This document shows positions 27,002 to 35,410 of a stretch of DNA of 64,000 nt, one piece after another. Numbering within the stretch: position 1 is the first letter of the stretch; every line of letters begins with the position of its first letter. Where the stretch lies: positions 50,165-114,164 of the forward strand of contig NZ_STGI01000017.1 of the NCBI RefSeq assembly GCF_004804275.1. The letters run 5' to 3'. The DNA comes from Herbaspirillum sp. ST 5-3 (GTDB taxonomy: Bacteria; Pseudomonadota; Gammaproteobacteria; Burkholderiales; Burkholderiaceae_D). The position numbers were made by a program, and so were the translations under genes. The notes under the pieces were generated by a model. That model searched no databases, was not told where the DNA came from, and was given only the letters and a program-made list of their open reading frames with translations.

Positions 27002-28042
27002 ATGGCAAGCATTACCAAGGTCGGTGATTCCTGGCGCGCGCTGATACGACGTAAGGGGCACAAGACGCTCTGCAAAACCTTCCCTGTGAAAGCGAAGGCG
27101 GAGGCTTGGGCCCGGCAGCGCGAAGCCGAGATCGACCGAGGCGAGATTGTAGCAGCTCCCGGAGTGCTTCGCCTTAGTGAAGTGATACAGGCGTATCGCG
27201 AACTGCGCGATCAGACCCGGCCGATCGCCGACACGGCCAATGAACACTACATGCTCAAGCGGCTGAACGAAGGCCTGGGTGACAAGCGTGCCGGTGCACT
27301 GACGCCGCAGGATCTTGTCGACTACGCGCAGATGCGTCGTGAGGAGGGCGCTGGTCCGTACACCATCAACATGGAGATCAGCAAGCTTGGGACGGTGATG
27401 CGGTATGCCGGCGCCGTGATGAGGCTGGCGCTTCCGGATGTCGTTGGCCAGGCACGGCCGCTGTTGAATCACCTGGGCGTGATCGGCGGTGGTGGCAAGC
27501 GCGAGCGTCGGCCGACCGAGGACGAGGTCACGCGACTGGTCAAGCAGCTGCAGCAGGGCCGCGGCGCGGTCTATGCCGATGCCGTCAGCTTTGCGATCGC
27601 CACGGCCGCGCGGCGCGGCGAGATCGTCAGGCTGCTATGGTCTGACCTTGATGAGGAAAAGCGGCTGATACAGATCCGCGATCGGAAGGACCCGCGCCAG
27701 AAAAAGGGCAACGATCAGTGGATTCCGTTACTCGGCGACGCTTGGGATATCGTGCAGCGCCAGTCGCGCGAGAATGAGCGGATCTTCCCGGTGCACGAGC
27801 AGACGCTGTCGAAGTATTTCAAGGAGGCGTGCGACGCGCTTGGCATTCCGGATCTGCACTTCCACGACCTTCGGCATGAGGGCACGTCGCAGTTATTCGA
27901 GGCGGGCTATGAGATTCAGCAGGTCGCCCTGGTGACTGGGCATAAGGACTGGCGGCACCTTCGCAGGTACACCAATTTGAAGCCGGAGGATCTGCATCGG
28001 CCAGCTGAAGCCAATGAAAAAAATCAGGAGCCGGTGGAGTGA
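27002..28042 (+). CDS. int: Phage tyrosine-type integrase
   Basis: 346-residue site-specific recombinase. The catalytic set is visible: Arg205 (AARRGEI), His288-x-x-Arg291 (HDLRH), His314 (TGHKD) and Tyr323 (RRYTNL). The N-terminal ~55 residues form the arm-binding part and 58-150 the SAM-like core-binding domain. GGAG lies 8 bases before the ATG. It sits 108 bases from the tRNA-Arg and is convergent with the leftward early operon. Confidence 0.95.
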   Translation: MASITKVGDSWRALIRRKGHKTLCKTFPVKAKAEAWARQREAEIDRGEIVAAPGVLRLSEVIQAYRELRDQTRPIADTANEHYMLKRLNEGLGDKRAGALTPQDLVDYAQMRREEGAGPYTINMEISKLGTVMRYAGAVMRLALPDVVGQARPLLNHLGVIGGGGKRERRPTEDEVTRLVKQLQQGRGAVYADAVSFAIATAARRGEIVRLLWSDLDEEKRLIQIRDRKDPRQKKGNDQWIPLLGDAWDIVQRQSRENERIFPVHEQTLSKYFKEACDALGIPDLHFHDLRHEGTSQLFEAGYEIQQVALVTGHKDWRHLRRYTNLKPEDLHRPAEANEKNQEPVE

Positions 28043-28065
28043 CCTGCTGCCTTTGCGGCAGCAGG
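28043..28065. terminator. Hairpin between int and the leftward operon end
   Basis: CCTGCTGCC/GGCAGCAGG, 9-bp perfect stem with 5-base loop, directly after the int stop. No T-run follows on either strand; possible bidirectional but weak terminator. Confidence 0.5.
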
Positions 28066-28073
28066 CCGTGCGA

Positions 28074-28376
28074 TTAGTAACTGGTCGGTTGTGCCACCGC
28101 GCGCACCGCATACATGACGCCGCAGCGGAATGAACTTTCAGCGTAGCGAAGCCAGTACATCGGGTCGTCGGCTTCGTATTCGACTGATACGGCCAGGCCT
28201 GCTACCAGTTCGCCAGTGCCTTCTGTAATTTCCGGCAGCGGCTTTTCTATGAGCTGACCGATTTTCCCGACCAGGGCGCGCAGTTCTTCGCCTTTGGCCT
28301 TGATCTCGTTCATCAGAGCGATCTCCTCGGCGGAGAGGTCCCGGTATCCCTTAATAAGTTTGTGCTGGTTGTCCAT
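28074..28376 (-). CDS. Acb2-like cyclic-oligonucleotide sponge (candidate anti-CBASS protein)
   Basis: 100 residues, last gene of the leftward early operon. The N-terminal pattern GYRDLSAEEIALMNEIKAKGEEL and the C-terminal GVMYAVRAVAQP are the pattern I know from phage Acb2 proteins. Tyr11 and Lys26 fall at the same numbers as the ligand-contacting residues I recall for the Pseudomonas phage PaMx33 protein. Acb2 binds cyclic di/trinucleotides and so blocks CBASS (and Thoeris-type) signalling in infected cells. A 25-residue insertion (EKPLPEITEGTGELVAGLAVSVEYE) between the two motifs is longer than I expect. Identification is from memory of the family. Confidence 0.8.
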   Translation of the reverse strand: MDNQHKLIKGYRDLSAEEIALMNEIKAKGEELRALVGKIGQLIEKPLPEITEGTGELVAGLAVSVEYEADDPMYWLRYAESSFRCGVMYAVRAVAQPTSY

Positions 28377-28424
28377 GTGACTCCCGTTGATATATTGCCG
28401 GCGGCCGGCCGGCGCGGTTGTCTG

Positions 28425-28748
28425 TTAAGCGCCCTGCTGTCCCGCAAACATATCGATGGTGCGCTCATCCTTCTCTGGCGGTATCGGTTGACCAGCAGGC
28501 ACGAATTTGAGGCACTTGACCTCGCCATCAGGCATCTCGCGCCACTCGACTGCCTCGCCGCGAAACGACGCTGCAATGATCGGGCAGCATTCGTTGTCGT
28601 CGCACTCGTCCAGTGGGGCGCCTTCACGCATGGACTTGTCTCTGGCGCAGTTGCCGCACTCGTTTTCAAGGAACGAATAACCAACGGTTCCGTTGCTCGG
28701 AATCCACTGCTCGCCGGGGAGCGGGCCGGGTGTCGGTATGTACTTCAT
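28425..28748 (-). CDS. Phage hypothetical protein, Cys-rich
   Basis: 107 residues. Six Cys in NECGNCARDKSMREGAP and DECDDNECCP suggest a bound zinc. It begins inside the stop of the preceding gene (ATGA overlap). Not recognised further; such short proteins with ECGNCARD are common in early operons of Burkholderiales phages. Confidence 0.72.
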   Translation of the reverse strand: MKYIPTPGPLPGEQWIPSNGTVGYSFLENECGNCARDKSMREGAPLDECDDNECCPIIAASFRGEAVEWREMPDGEVKCLKFVPAGQPIPPEKDERTIDMFAGQQGA

Positions 28749-29092
28749 GCGGCATCGCTGGTGGTAGGTGTATCGGCGTCATAAATTGCGGACGGCCTGT
28801 TGTATTCCTTCAAGCCATGTTCCGTCGATGCCATCCAGTCCTTTGTGTAGCCGGTGTGGCACTCATCGGTACGCAGTGCATAATGCACTTGGCAACCTGC
28901 GATGGTGATGTTTCCGATTTCCAGATACCAGTTCGTGCTTTTCGCATTCGTTTTCACGCCAAGCGATTCCTCGGACGTTCGAATAGCGCGCACCGTGCCG
29001 AACACCGCGCGATATTGACGGCCATCAGGCGCATAAAACCAGTTATCGACTGTTACCAGCGCCTTCTCTCCTACGTTGATATTCATTTTCAT
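28745..29092 (-). CDS. Phage hypothetical protein
   Basis: 115 residues, no known domain. Alternating polar/hydrophobic stretches (YRAVFGTVRAIRTSEESLGV, NWYLEIGNITIAG) look like a small beta-rich fold. Overlaps the next gene by ATGA. Confidence 0.7.
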   Translation of the reverse strand: MKMNINVGEKALVTVDNWFYAPDGRQYRAVFGTVRAIRTSEESLGVKTNAKSTNWYLEIGNITIAGCQVHYALRTDECHTGYTKDWMASTEHGLKEYNRPSAIYDADTPTTSDAA

Positions 29093-29114
29093 AAGTGTCC
29101 CTGTTAAAAGTCAG

Positions 29115-29906
29115 TTATTCGTTGTGACCTGTCGCGCCCTTGGCGGTCGGTCGCAGCGCCACAACATTGGCGGGCTTACCGTATCGCGGCATCAGCTTGG
29201 ATGCGCAGACAAGGAAATCATGCGCCTCAGCAATCACCGGCAAAATCGATTCATGGGAGGCGCGGCACTGCGTCCAGTGGTGCGCTGTTTCAAGTTTCTG
29301 CGCCGCCTGCGCAACACAACCGCGTGCTTGATGGATAGCTTGATCGCCTGCGCCCATAGCAGCAGGACTGTTGAGCGGACGATCGCATGTGATGCAGGTA
29401 GCGCCGTCGCATTCATCAAAATTCCCGCAATGCGACATGCCCGCTTCCTGACACGCTCTGCAATAGGCTTTCGGTCCTTGATTAACTGCGGCGGTGGCAG
29501 GACGGTGGTGCTCGGCGTCCAGAACCTCAAACAGTTCGTAGGCCGGGTCACTCATGGCGAACCCAGTGTCGATAGCGTCCTTGTTCCACTTCTCTGCCAA
29601 TGCTCTGACCTCCTGTAGCGCCACCAGCAAGTCAGCGCGCACCAGTTCTGCGAACTTCACCAGTTCGGCGCCCGTGTCGACATTTTCCTTGATGGCAGGG
29701 AATACGCTGCTGCCTTGCCGATAGATGAGGCCGGCCTGTTCGGCTGCTGCAAAAATTTCGTCGCGTTTCATGCTGCCAGCTCCCTGTAGTTGGATGGAAT
29801 TTGCGCAGGCAAACCAGCCGTTCCACACGGCCCATGCTGGTCCCATGGCCCGCCTCATCGCCGGTGATAGGCCGTTATACCAATGATCAAAAGCGTCGCG
29901 CGTCAT
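29115..29906 (-). CDS. Phage hypothetical protein with a second in-frame start
   Basis: 263 residues from the ATG at 29906, which overlaps the upstream stop (ATGA). A second ATG at 29771 (MKRDEIFAAAEQAGL) carries an exact copy of the same 19-base ribosome site/start segment, and MxRDEI-type starts are frequent in phage proteins. So there may be a 218-residue product too. The middle has a Cys cluster (CRACQEAGMSHCGNFDECDGATCITC) that probably binds zinc. Function unknown. Confidence 0.65.
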   Translation of the reverse strand: MTRDAFDHWYNGLSPAMRRAMGPAWAVWNGWFACANSIQLQGAGSMKRDEIFAAAEQAGLIYRQGSSVFPAIKENVDTGAELVKFAELVRADLLVALQEVRALAEKWNKDAIDTGFAMSDPAYELFEVLDAEHHRPATAAVNQGPKAYCRACQEAGMSHCGNFDECDGATCITCDRPLNSPAAMGAGDQAIHQARGCVAQAAQKLETAHHWTQCRASHESILPVIAEAHDFLVCASKLMPRYGKPANVVALRPTAKGATGHNE

Positions 29907-30121
29907 GCTGCCAGCTCCCTGCACTCGTCCAGGTGCTTTGCCACGTCGCGGTAATCAGCCCAGCGCTTGCCGCCATCAACGTAGGTCTTGATCGGGCATG
30001 TGCCGGCGCTAATTTGGTTGTACAGCGCGCCCTTAGTCACGCCGAGGAGCTCTGCAAGCTGCTCCAGTTTGAGGCGGATGCCGTACTTTTCGACGATGAA
30101 TGCTTGTGTGACGAGACTCAT
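29903..30121 (-). CDS. Small DNA-binding (helix-turn-helix) protein
   Basis: 72 residues from an ATG with AAGGAA site. LEQLAELLGVTKGALYNQISAGTCPI is a helix-turn-helix like those of AlpA/excisionase-type regulators, followed by KRWADYRDVAKHLDE (a wing-like part). In this place it could be an excisionase or early regulator. Confidence 0.72.
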   Translation of the reverse strand: MSLVTQAFIVEKYGIRLKLEQLAELLGVTKGALYNQISAGTCPIKTYVDGGKRWADYRDVAKHLDECRELAA

Positions 30122-30348
30122 GGCTGTTCCTTCATTTGCGCGGCTTCCTGCCACGCCTTGGTCAATACATCGCGGACTTCCGCGCAAATATCGATGTAGG
30201 GCTGGTAAATCCGATAGAGAACACGGCACATCACGTCATCGATGACCCGTGCAAAGTTTCGCGCGATGATCTCGCTCATCAGCTTGCACCAGGCGACATG
30301 GGAGGCATGGCGAGCGTTTTTAGCGCGCTTGGCTTGGCGCATCTTCAT
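30118..30348 (-). CDS. Phage hypothetical protein
   Basis: 76 residues with AGGAGG ribosome site. Very basic N-terminus (KMRQAKRAKNARHASH) then a helical part with two Cys. ATGA overlaps on both sides. Confidence 0.65.
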   Translation of the reverse strand: MKMRQAKRAKNARHASHVAWCKLMSEIIARNFARVIDDVMCRVLYRIYQPYIDICAEVRDVLTKAWQEAAQMKEQP

Positions 30349-30695
30349 CGGGCGCCTCCTGCAGTCAGGCGAAGCCGATAGGACGCGTACGGCATGCCGA
30401 TACGCTCTTCGAAACGTGCCATGGCTTCGGGATCCCGGTCGAGCTCGGCGCGGCTGGTAATCTCGCTGATCTCGCAGATCGCGGCGATGATCGATTCCTG
30501 GTCGACGGTGTTGTAGCCGATTGACGCGAGGAAGCCGGGAAATTCCGGCTCGCGGGAAAGCCTGGAGACGATCGCGCTCTTCGGCCGCGAGCTGGGCAGA
30601 TTGACCAAAAGGAACCGGCGATCTCCGGCGCCGGAAAGATAGTCCATGCTGCCTGCCATGAAAATAAAATTCGTGGTGGATATCGATGACTTCAT
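30345..30695 (-). CDS. Phage hypothetical protein
   Basis: 116 residues; GGAG ribosome site. Start at 30695 chosen over a longer frame that overlaps two upstream genes. No motif recognised (DYLSGAGDRRFLLVNLP, GYNTVDQESIIAAICEI). Confidence 0.65.
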   Translation of the reverse strand: MKSSISTTNFIFMAGSMDYLSGAGDRRFLLVNLPSSRPKSAIVSRLSREPEFPGFLASIGYNTVDQESIIAAICEISEITSRAELDRDPEAMARFEERIGMPYASYRLRLTAGGAR

Positions 30696-30697
30696 TG

Positions 30698-30946
30698 TCA
30701 ATCTCCAAATCGCTCGTATTGCGGGACCATTAGCGGGAGACCGGGCACGCCGGCCGAAGGTTTCGGATGGACCCAGGCAACGCCTTCCAGGATGAGGAAA
30801 CTTTCGTTGTGTGTGCATGCAAGCCGCTCCGCTTCCTGTTCGGCGCTCTCGCGCGTCTCGTGAATGAAACGTGGCGCGTGAGACAGTCCGACCTTTCCAT
30901 TCGAGAGCGGCGGATCCCGCAGGACCATCCAGTAGCGCGGGCTCAT
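30698..30946 (-). CDS. Phage hypothetical protein
   Basis: 82 residues; RYWMVLRDPPLS and RFIHETRESAEQEAERLACTH suggest a small alpha/beta fold like other phage early proteins. Overlaps the upstream stop. Confidence 0.65.
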   Translation of the reverse strand: MSPRYWMVLRDPPLSNGKVGLSHAPRFIHETRESAEQEAERLACTHNESFLILEGVAWVHPKPSAGVPGLPLMVPQYERFGD

Positions 30947-31134
30947 TCATGGCCTCGCAATGAAGTTCCAGCACACTGCGGAGCGCGCAGCTCAACAGTG
31001 ATGTCGTCCGTTCCAGACAACTGGCGGGCCCTGGCGTTGATCCATGTCGCGGAGCGCTGCGGGAATTGCCGGCGGAGCTCGGCGGCGACCTTGTTGGTGG
31101 TAATCCGCCGCTCAAGGAAGTTGAATTTCTTCAT
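30943..31134 (-). CDS. Phage hypothetical protein
   Basis: 63 residues, basic (KKFNFLERRITTNKVAAELRRQFPQRS). The ATG overlaps the parB-like stop, so translation is coupled. A nine-codon longer frame was not preferred. Confidence 0.62.
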   Translation of the reverse strand: MKKFNFLERRITTNKVAAELRRQFPQRSATWINARARQLSGTDDITVELRAPQCAGTSLRGHE

Positions 31135-32858
31135 GGCCGCACACCTGTCGGGAATGGCCATGCGACTGCCGGATCCGGTGTTTCGGTGGTGTCGGTCTTC
31201 TTCTTGCGCCCGGCCTTGGCTTTCTTCGGCGCTTCCGTGGGCTCATCGTTTTTCTCTGGCGGGTACATTTCAGTGCGCAACGCGTCGATATCGACGTCGG
31301 CGCTGGCTGCGAGGGCGATGAATGCCTGGTATTCCTCGGACTCGTCATCAAAGCCGCCATCTTCGTGGACCTCCCATTGATTCACGGACAGCGTATTGCC
31401 GAACATCATGTCCATGACAAGCAACTGCAGCTCCTCGGCAGAGGCCTGCTCGATGAAGGCGATGGTGTCTTCATCAGAGTTCCTCTCCCACTGATAGACG
31501 TCGGGCAGTAGGGTGTTCGGGGCGCTATGGTCGATCAGCATTTCTTTCGCCAGCACGCGCCATGCAGCAACCGGCAGGCCGGACTTGAACGCCTCGCGGA
31601 TCTTGCGGTATGCGGTCACGCGCACGTTCGTTTCTGCATCGGCGGCCGCTGCTTTGCGCTGAAGCGTCTCCTCCTGCTGGCGTTTCTTTTCCTCCTGTTC
31701 TGCAGCCTTGGCCGGGTCGACTGACGCGCGCTGGGCGTCCTGGCGTGCTGCGATAGCTTCTTCGCTCTCGCAAACGCCAGCTTTCTCGAGTGCGACTTGC
31801 ATGGCGGTCGGCTCGAACATCGGCTTGACCTTGCCATCGATGCGAACGTATGCCACCGGCGTCGGCAATTGCTCGGGAGGCAGGACGTCTTCGATGAACT
31901 TGTTGTAGGCGGTCAGATCAACTTTGCGCTCGAACTGGTAAAGGCGATCGTCCGTGGAGACGAGCTCGGTATCGTCAAGAAACTCTTTTGCCTCCTCGCC
32001 CTCATAGACGGGAATGCCCTTTTTCTGTGCCTTCTCCAGCACCTTGTCGTCGTGCGCCCGGCTCTTGGAGGCGAAGCAGTTCGGGTCTGTACAGATGTCT
32101 GCACTGACGTCACCGTAGATCATCGGCTGGTTGCCAGTGCGCTTGGGGCATTCCTCGCAGGAGCCGGCTTCCTTGACCAGCTTCGCATCCTTGATCGAGA
32201 AGCGAGCGCGGTCCAGGTTGAGCATGTAGCGCTCCTGAATATGTTCGACGGCAGCGCGGTAGGACATCGGATCGCCATCGTTGAGGATCTCTTGCGTGGC
32301 GTGCTCCTGCAGGCTTTCAACCGGGATGCGTGCGACGAGCAGTGCAGCAGATGCGGACAGCTTGCCGTCGTAAAATGCCTCGCGCGCGGACGGCGCGAGC
32401 GCGCAGAGCTTCAGGCGGCCATAGATGTAGGACCGGCTCTTGCCGGTCTCCTCGGCCAGCTGGTCGGCGGTGTAGCCGTCCTCGCGCATCAAGAGCTCGT
32501 AGCCCTCGGCTTCCTCGATCGGATGCACGTCCTGCCGTTGCAGGTTTTCGATGTTCTGGGCGATGCGGACTTCCTTGTCGGTCATCACGCGCACTTGGCA
32601 CGGAATGCCATCCAGTGCGGCGATTTCGGCCGCGCGGAAGCGGCGTTCGCCGAAAACAAGCTCGTACATATCGTCTTCGCCCGCGATCGGGCGAACCAGG
32701 ATCGGCTGCATGAGTCCATGCAGGCGAATCGATTCTGCCAGCTCCTGCAGCTCGGCCTCTGTGATGCGCTTGCGCGGGTTCCAGATACCAAGGCGGATGT
32801 GCGTGCGCGGGATGATGCCGAACAGCGGCGCCGCGATGTGTGTTTCAGGTGCATTCAT
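31131..32858 (-). CDS. ParB/Spo0J-family nuclease-domain protein
   Basis: 575 residues from an ATG with AAGGAG. ParB N-domain: NPRK (27-30), ELAESIRLHGLMQPILVRP, FGERRFRAAEI (69-79, the CTP/arginine patch). A helix-turn-helix follows (TADQLAEETGKSRSYIYGRLKL, about 129-150), then a Cys cluster (CEECPKRTG and CTDPNC, about 232-257) likely to bind zinc, and a long charged C-terminal region. No ParA is nearby, so it is probably a phage replication/transcription factor, not a partition pair. It is the largest gene of the early operon. Confidence 0.85.
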   Translation of the reverse strand: MNAPETHIAAPLFGIIPRTHIRLGIWNPRKRITEAELQELAESIRLHGLMQPILVRPIAGEDDMYELVFGERRFRAAEIAALDGIPCQVRVMTDKEVRIAQNIENLQRQDVHPIEEAEGYELLMREDGYTADQLAEETGKSRSYIYGRLKLCALAPSAREAFYDGKLSASAALLVARIPVESLQEHATQEILNDGDPMSYRAAVEHIQERYMLNLDRARFSIKDAKLVKEAGSCEECPKRTGNQPMIYGDVSADICTDPNCFASKSRAHDDKVLEKAQKKGIPVYEGEEAKEFLDDTELVSTDDRLYQFERKVDLTAYNKFIEDVLPPEQLPTPVAYVRIDGKVKPMFEPTAMQVALEKAGVCESEEAIAARQDAQRASVDPAKAAEQEEKKRQQEETLQRKAAAADAETNVRVTAYRKIREAFKSGLPVAAWRVLAKEMLIDHSAPNTLLPDVYQWERNSDEDTIAFIEQASAEELQLLVMDMMFGNTLSVNQWEVHEDGGFDDESEEYQAFIALAASADVDIDALRTEMYPPEKNDEPTEAPKKAKAGRKKKTDTTETPDPAVAWPFPTGVRP

Positions 32859-32897
32859 GGATTTCTCCTTCAATGGGTTCAGTGAACGAGACGCCGA

Positions 32898-33362
32898 TTA
32901 CTCGGAGCGGATCACGCGGGATGGAAGCGAGGCCAGCGTCGGGCGCTCCTGGCGATCAGAAAACAATTTGTTGGGCAGCGAGCAGATGAACTCGACCAGC
33001 TCGTTGGTTTGCGCTTTGGTGAGCACAAGCTTTTTGCCGTTGGCTTCGATATGCAGCTCGCCATTGGTGAAGACGCCCATGTTCAACGGCTGCATGGCTG
33101 GCACACCAGCTGCGCGCGGCGCTGCGCGGCCTTCGGTACCGAACCCGGGCTCAGCGACACGTATGCGGCCGGCATCAGTCGCTTCATACACCTGGTCGCC
33201 GGCGGCGTTCTTCGCTTTCGTGAGCAGTCCCGCGGCGCACAGCTCGGCAAATACCGATCCGATGTTCTGCGGCACGGTATTGCACGCGTCGGCAATCTGC
33301 TTGGCGGTTTTTGCGTCGCCGCTGTCGACAAGTAACTTCAATATTTGGTCTGCTCGTTTCAT
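32898..33362 (-). CDS. Phage winged-helix-like hypothetical protein
   Basis: 154 residues. N-terminal winged-helix pattern (ILKLLVDSGDAKTAKQIADACNTVPQNIGSVFAELCAAGLL), then a linker and a helical end (VLTKAQTNELVEFICSLPNKLF). Probably DNA-binding. ATGA overlap with the upstream gene; 39 bases before parB-like gene. Confidence 0.7.
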   Translation of the reverse strand: MKRADQILKLLVDSGDAKTAKQIADACNTVPQNIGSVFAELCAAGLLTKAKNAAGDQVYEATDAGRIRVAEPGFGTEGRAAPRAAGVPAMQPLNMGVFTNGELHIEANGKKLVLTKAQTNELVEFICSLPNKLFSDRQERPTLASLPSRVIRSE

Positions 33363-33604
33363 GATGGGTCCTTGAGGTGAGTGTGGGAGAGCTCACGCTT
33401 GAGGTCCTCGAGCGTCGCTCCGGGAAGGTGGCCGGGATACCGGCACTTGCCGTCGACGAACAGCGCCGCGGCACGATGGAAAGTCTTGTTTGCCTGGATC
33501 CAGATATTGAGCTGGTGCGTATGGCGGTGCATGACTTCGCGCTCGCCGGATGGGTAGACCATCACGCAGCGATGGATGCGGCGATCGATGGCGGGGCGTT
33601 TCAC
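33359..33604 (-). CDS. Phage hypothetical protein
   Basis: 81 residues, His-rich middle (HRHTHQLNIW). No domain recognised. Overlaps neighbours by ATGA. Confidence 0.62.
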   Translation of the reverse strand: MKRPAIDRRIHRCVMVYPSGEREVMHRHTHQLNIWIQANKTFHRAAALFVDGKCRYPGHLPGATLEDLKRELSHTHLKDPS

Positions 33605-34077
33605 GCGGCCTCCCGATAGGCGATGCCGGCTTCTGCGCGACGGTGGACTTCTTTCACGGCGGCGACCAGGTCTCGCTTGGTGGCGATCTGGATTTGCGCT
33701 TCATGAACGTCAAAGGCGTCCTGAATGGCCTGAATGGCGGCGCCGTCGAATCCATACTTGCCGGTTTTGTCTCCGCGATATTTCGCGCGCGAGGCGCCCT
33801 CCAGTGCAGCCTTGAACAGATCGCAATGCTCGATGCCCATGCCCCACTCAGAAAGGATCAAGCCGATGTTGAGCGAGCAGACAATCATCGCCCAGTTTTC
33901 AGCGGTCGATTGGCCTGCCAGCACCATGGAAAAGGCCATCCGATACCCTATGCCGAGTTCTGCGACCTGTTCGTCATTGAGCGGCCGCCGGATGTCGTTG
34001 TTGAAGCGAACAAAATCTGCGTGGATTTCGCCGACGGTGGAAATCGGAAGCGCGCGATAGGAAGGAAACCACTTCAT
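33601..34077 (-). CDS. Phage hypothetical protein
   Basis: 158 residues, mostly helical; features LNDEQVAELGIGYRMAFSMVLAGQ and a C-terminal KRDLVAAVKEVHRRAEAG. No function recognised. Confidence 0.68.
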   Translation of the reverse strand: MKWFPSYRALPISTVGEIHADFVRFNNDIRRPLNDEQVAELGIGYRMAFSMVLAGQSTAENWAMIVCSLNIGLILSEWGMGIEHCDLFKAALEGASRAKYRGDKTGKYGFDGAAIQAIQDAFDVHEAQIQIATKRDLVAAVKEVHRRAEAGIAYREAA

Positions 34078-34277
34078 GGCGCGGGCATCCTGGAGACCCG
34101 GTCCAGCGGGACGGAATAGACGATGCCGGGCAGGGCGTGATCGATCTCGATGACGGCAAATTTCTGCCCATTGCCAATATGGCTCTGTACGTCGAGGACA
34201 TGGCCTGTCAACAGGTCGGAGTCGTCGCTGACGAACTGGACGTGCTCGCCGCGGACAATGGCAGTGATCGCGTTCAT
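34074..34277 (-). CDS. Phage hypothetical protein
   Basis: 67 residues, beta-rich (VRGEHVQFVSDDSDLLTGHVLDV, FAVIEIDHALPGIVYSVPLD), looks like a small SH3-like barrel. Overlaps both neighbours. Confidence 0.62.
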   Translation of the reverse strand: MNAITAIVRGEHVQFVSDDSDLLTGHVLDVQSHIGNGQKFAVIEIDHALPGIVYSVPLDRVSRMPAP

Positions 34278-34882
34278 AGCGAGCCCGCCAGCTCTTTGAA
34301 GCGGCTCAGGAAGGTCGATTCGGCGGTCTGCGCGTTGAGCGGGCTGATGATGCCGGGGCGCGGACGAATGCCGTCGAGGATCGGCCAGGGGGTGTTTTCC
34401 GGTGCCATCAGGTCGCGGCGCTCGGTCGCCAGCATGATGTGGTCGGCCTCATGGATGCACATGCGGCATTCGTCGGACAGCAAAGGATCGAGGCCGAAGC
34501 GATCGTAGATGCGCGCCTGCATCCGGCTCTCCAGTTCGCGGTATTCGCGGTTGGCGGTCATGATCTTCAGCGGCTGGACCATATCGCCGAAGTACGCCTC
34601 GGCGGCATCGTGCAGCAAGACGTGCAGACGGTATTTGAGCGGCGCAAGCTGCGAGGCGAGGATGCTGTGCTGTGCGACGCTATAGAAGCGTCGGGTATGA
34701 CCGCCGAAGCGGTTGATCTGCGACAGTGCGTGCGCAATGTCGATGATGTTGATCGTCGCCGGCGCCGGGTTACGCAGGTTCACGTACTGGCCGGTATAGG
34801 TGAGGATGCAGTCGTCCAGGTTCATGACCGGGCTATCGACGGCAGGCTGCAGTAGAGCGCTGCTTGCGGCTATGTTGTCCAT
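34274..34882 (-). CDS. HD-domain phosphohydrolase, YfbR-like
   Basis: 202 residues from an ATG with GAGG. The HD metal ligands are His72 (VAQHSI), His91-Asp92 (LLHDAAEAYFGD) and Asp147 (HEADHIM), the spacing of YfbR-type 5'-deoxynucleotidases. It may trim nucleotides or control dNTP pools in infection. Its first ~50 bases overlap the end of the upstream gene in another frame. Confidence 0.82.
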   Translation of the reverse strand: MDNIAASSALLQPAVDSPVMNLDDCILTYTGQYVNLRNPAPATINIIDIAHALSQINRFGGHTRRFYSVAQHSILASQLAPLKYRLHVLLHDAAEAYFGDMVQPLKIMTANREYRELESRMQARIYDRFGLDPLLSDECRMCIHEADHIMLATERRDLMAPENTPWPILDGIRPRPGIISPLNAQTAESTFLSRFKELAGSL

Positions 34883-35165
34883 GTGGGACCTCAATAAACT
34901 CGTTGACGAAAAAAGAGAGAACACACCGGACGCCGGCGTGCTTGATGGAGATATGCCACTCGGCATAGGTGTACAGGGTCGCCTGACGGGCCTTCGCCGG
35001 CGTGCCGATTTCATAGCCGTGGTGCGCCATGTCGGTGAGAGTCCGATCGAGCGCCAGCACGCGGCTGCGCGCTTCGAGATCTGTGACGCGCGCGAGGATT
35101 GGCGCTACCTTGCCCAGGGTCGCGCCGCCGTCCGGCAGATCGAGCGGGAGTTCAGTGGCGATCAT
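34833..35165 (-). CDS. Phage hypothetical protein
   Basis: 110 residues from an ATG with GGGAGG. Begins ATELPLDLPDGGATLGKVAPIL and contains RSRVLALDRTLTDMAHHGYEIG. Its 3' end overlaps the HD gene by 50 bases, unusually long for this operon. Not recognised. Confidence 0.6.
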   Translation of the reverse strand: MIATELPLDLPDGGATLGKVAPILARVTDLEARSRVLALDRTLTDMAHHGYEIGTPAKARQATLYTYAEWHISIKHAGVRCVLSFFVNEFIEVPHGQHSRKQRSTAACRR

Positions 35166-35410
35166 TTGGCCTCCCGTTTGACGCGAGGGCTGGCGACAAT
35201 GACGTGCAGACGTGTGCACTTCTTGGCGTGTGCCAGGATGTTCATGACCTCCGCTTCCATATCCGGGCCCGGAATGCGCGAGACCGGCTGATTCAGCGCG
35301 CGTGCCTGGATATAAGCGTGGCCGCGCAGGCCCTCATGCGGATCCGCGGCCTTGGCGCGAACGCGTACGGGTCCGGCGGCAAACATGGTATCGACTTGGA
35401 TCAATGGCAT
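35162..35410 (-). CDS. Phage hypothetical protein
   Basis: 82 residues; PLIQVDTMFAAGPVRVRAKAADP start. Overlaps the upstream and downstream genes. No motif recognised. Confidence 0.6.
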   Translation of the reverse strand: MPLIQVDTMFAAGPVRVRAKAADPHEGLRGHAYIQARALNQPVSRIPGPDMEAEVMNILAHAKKCTRLHVIVASPRVKREAK

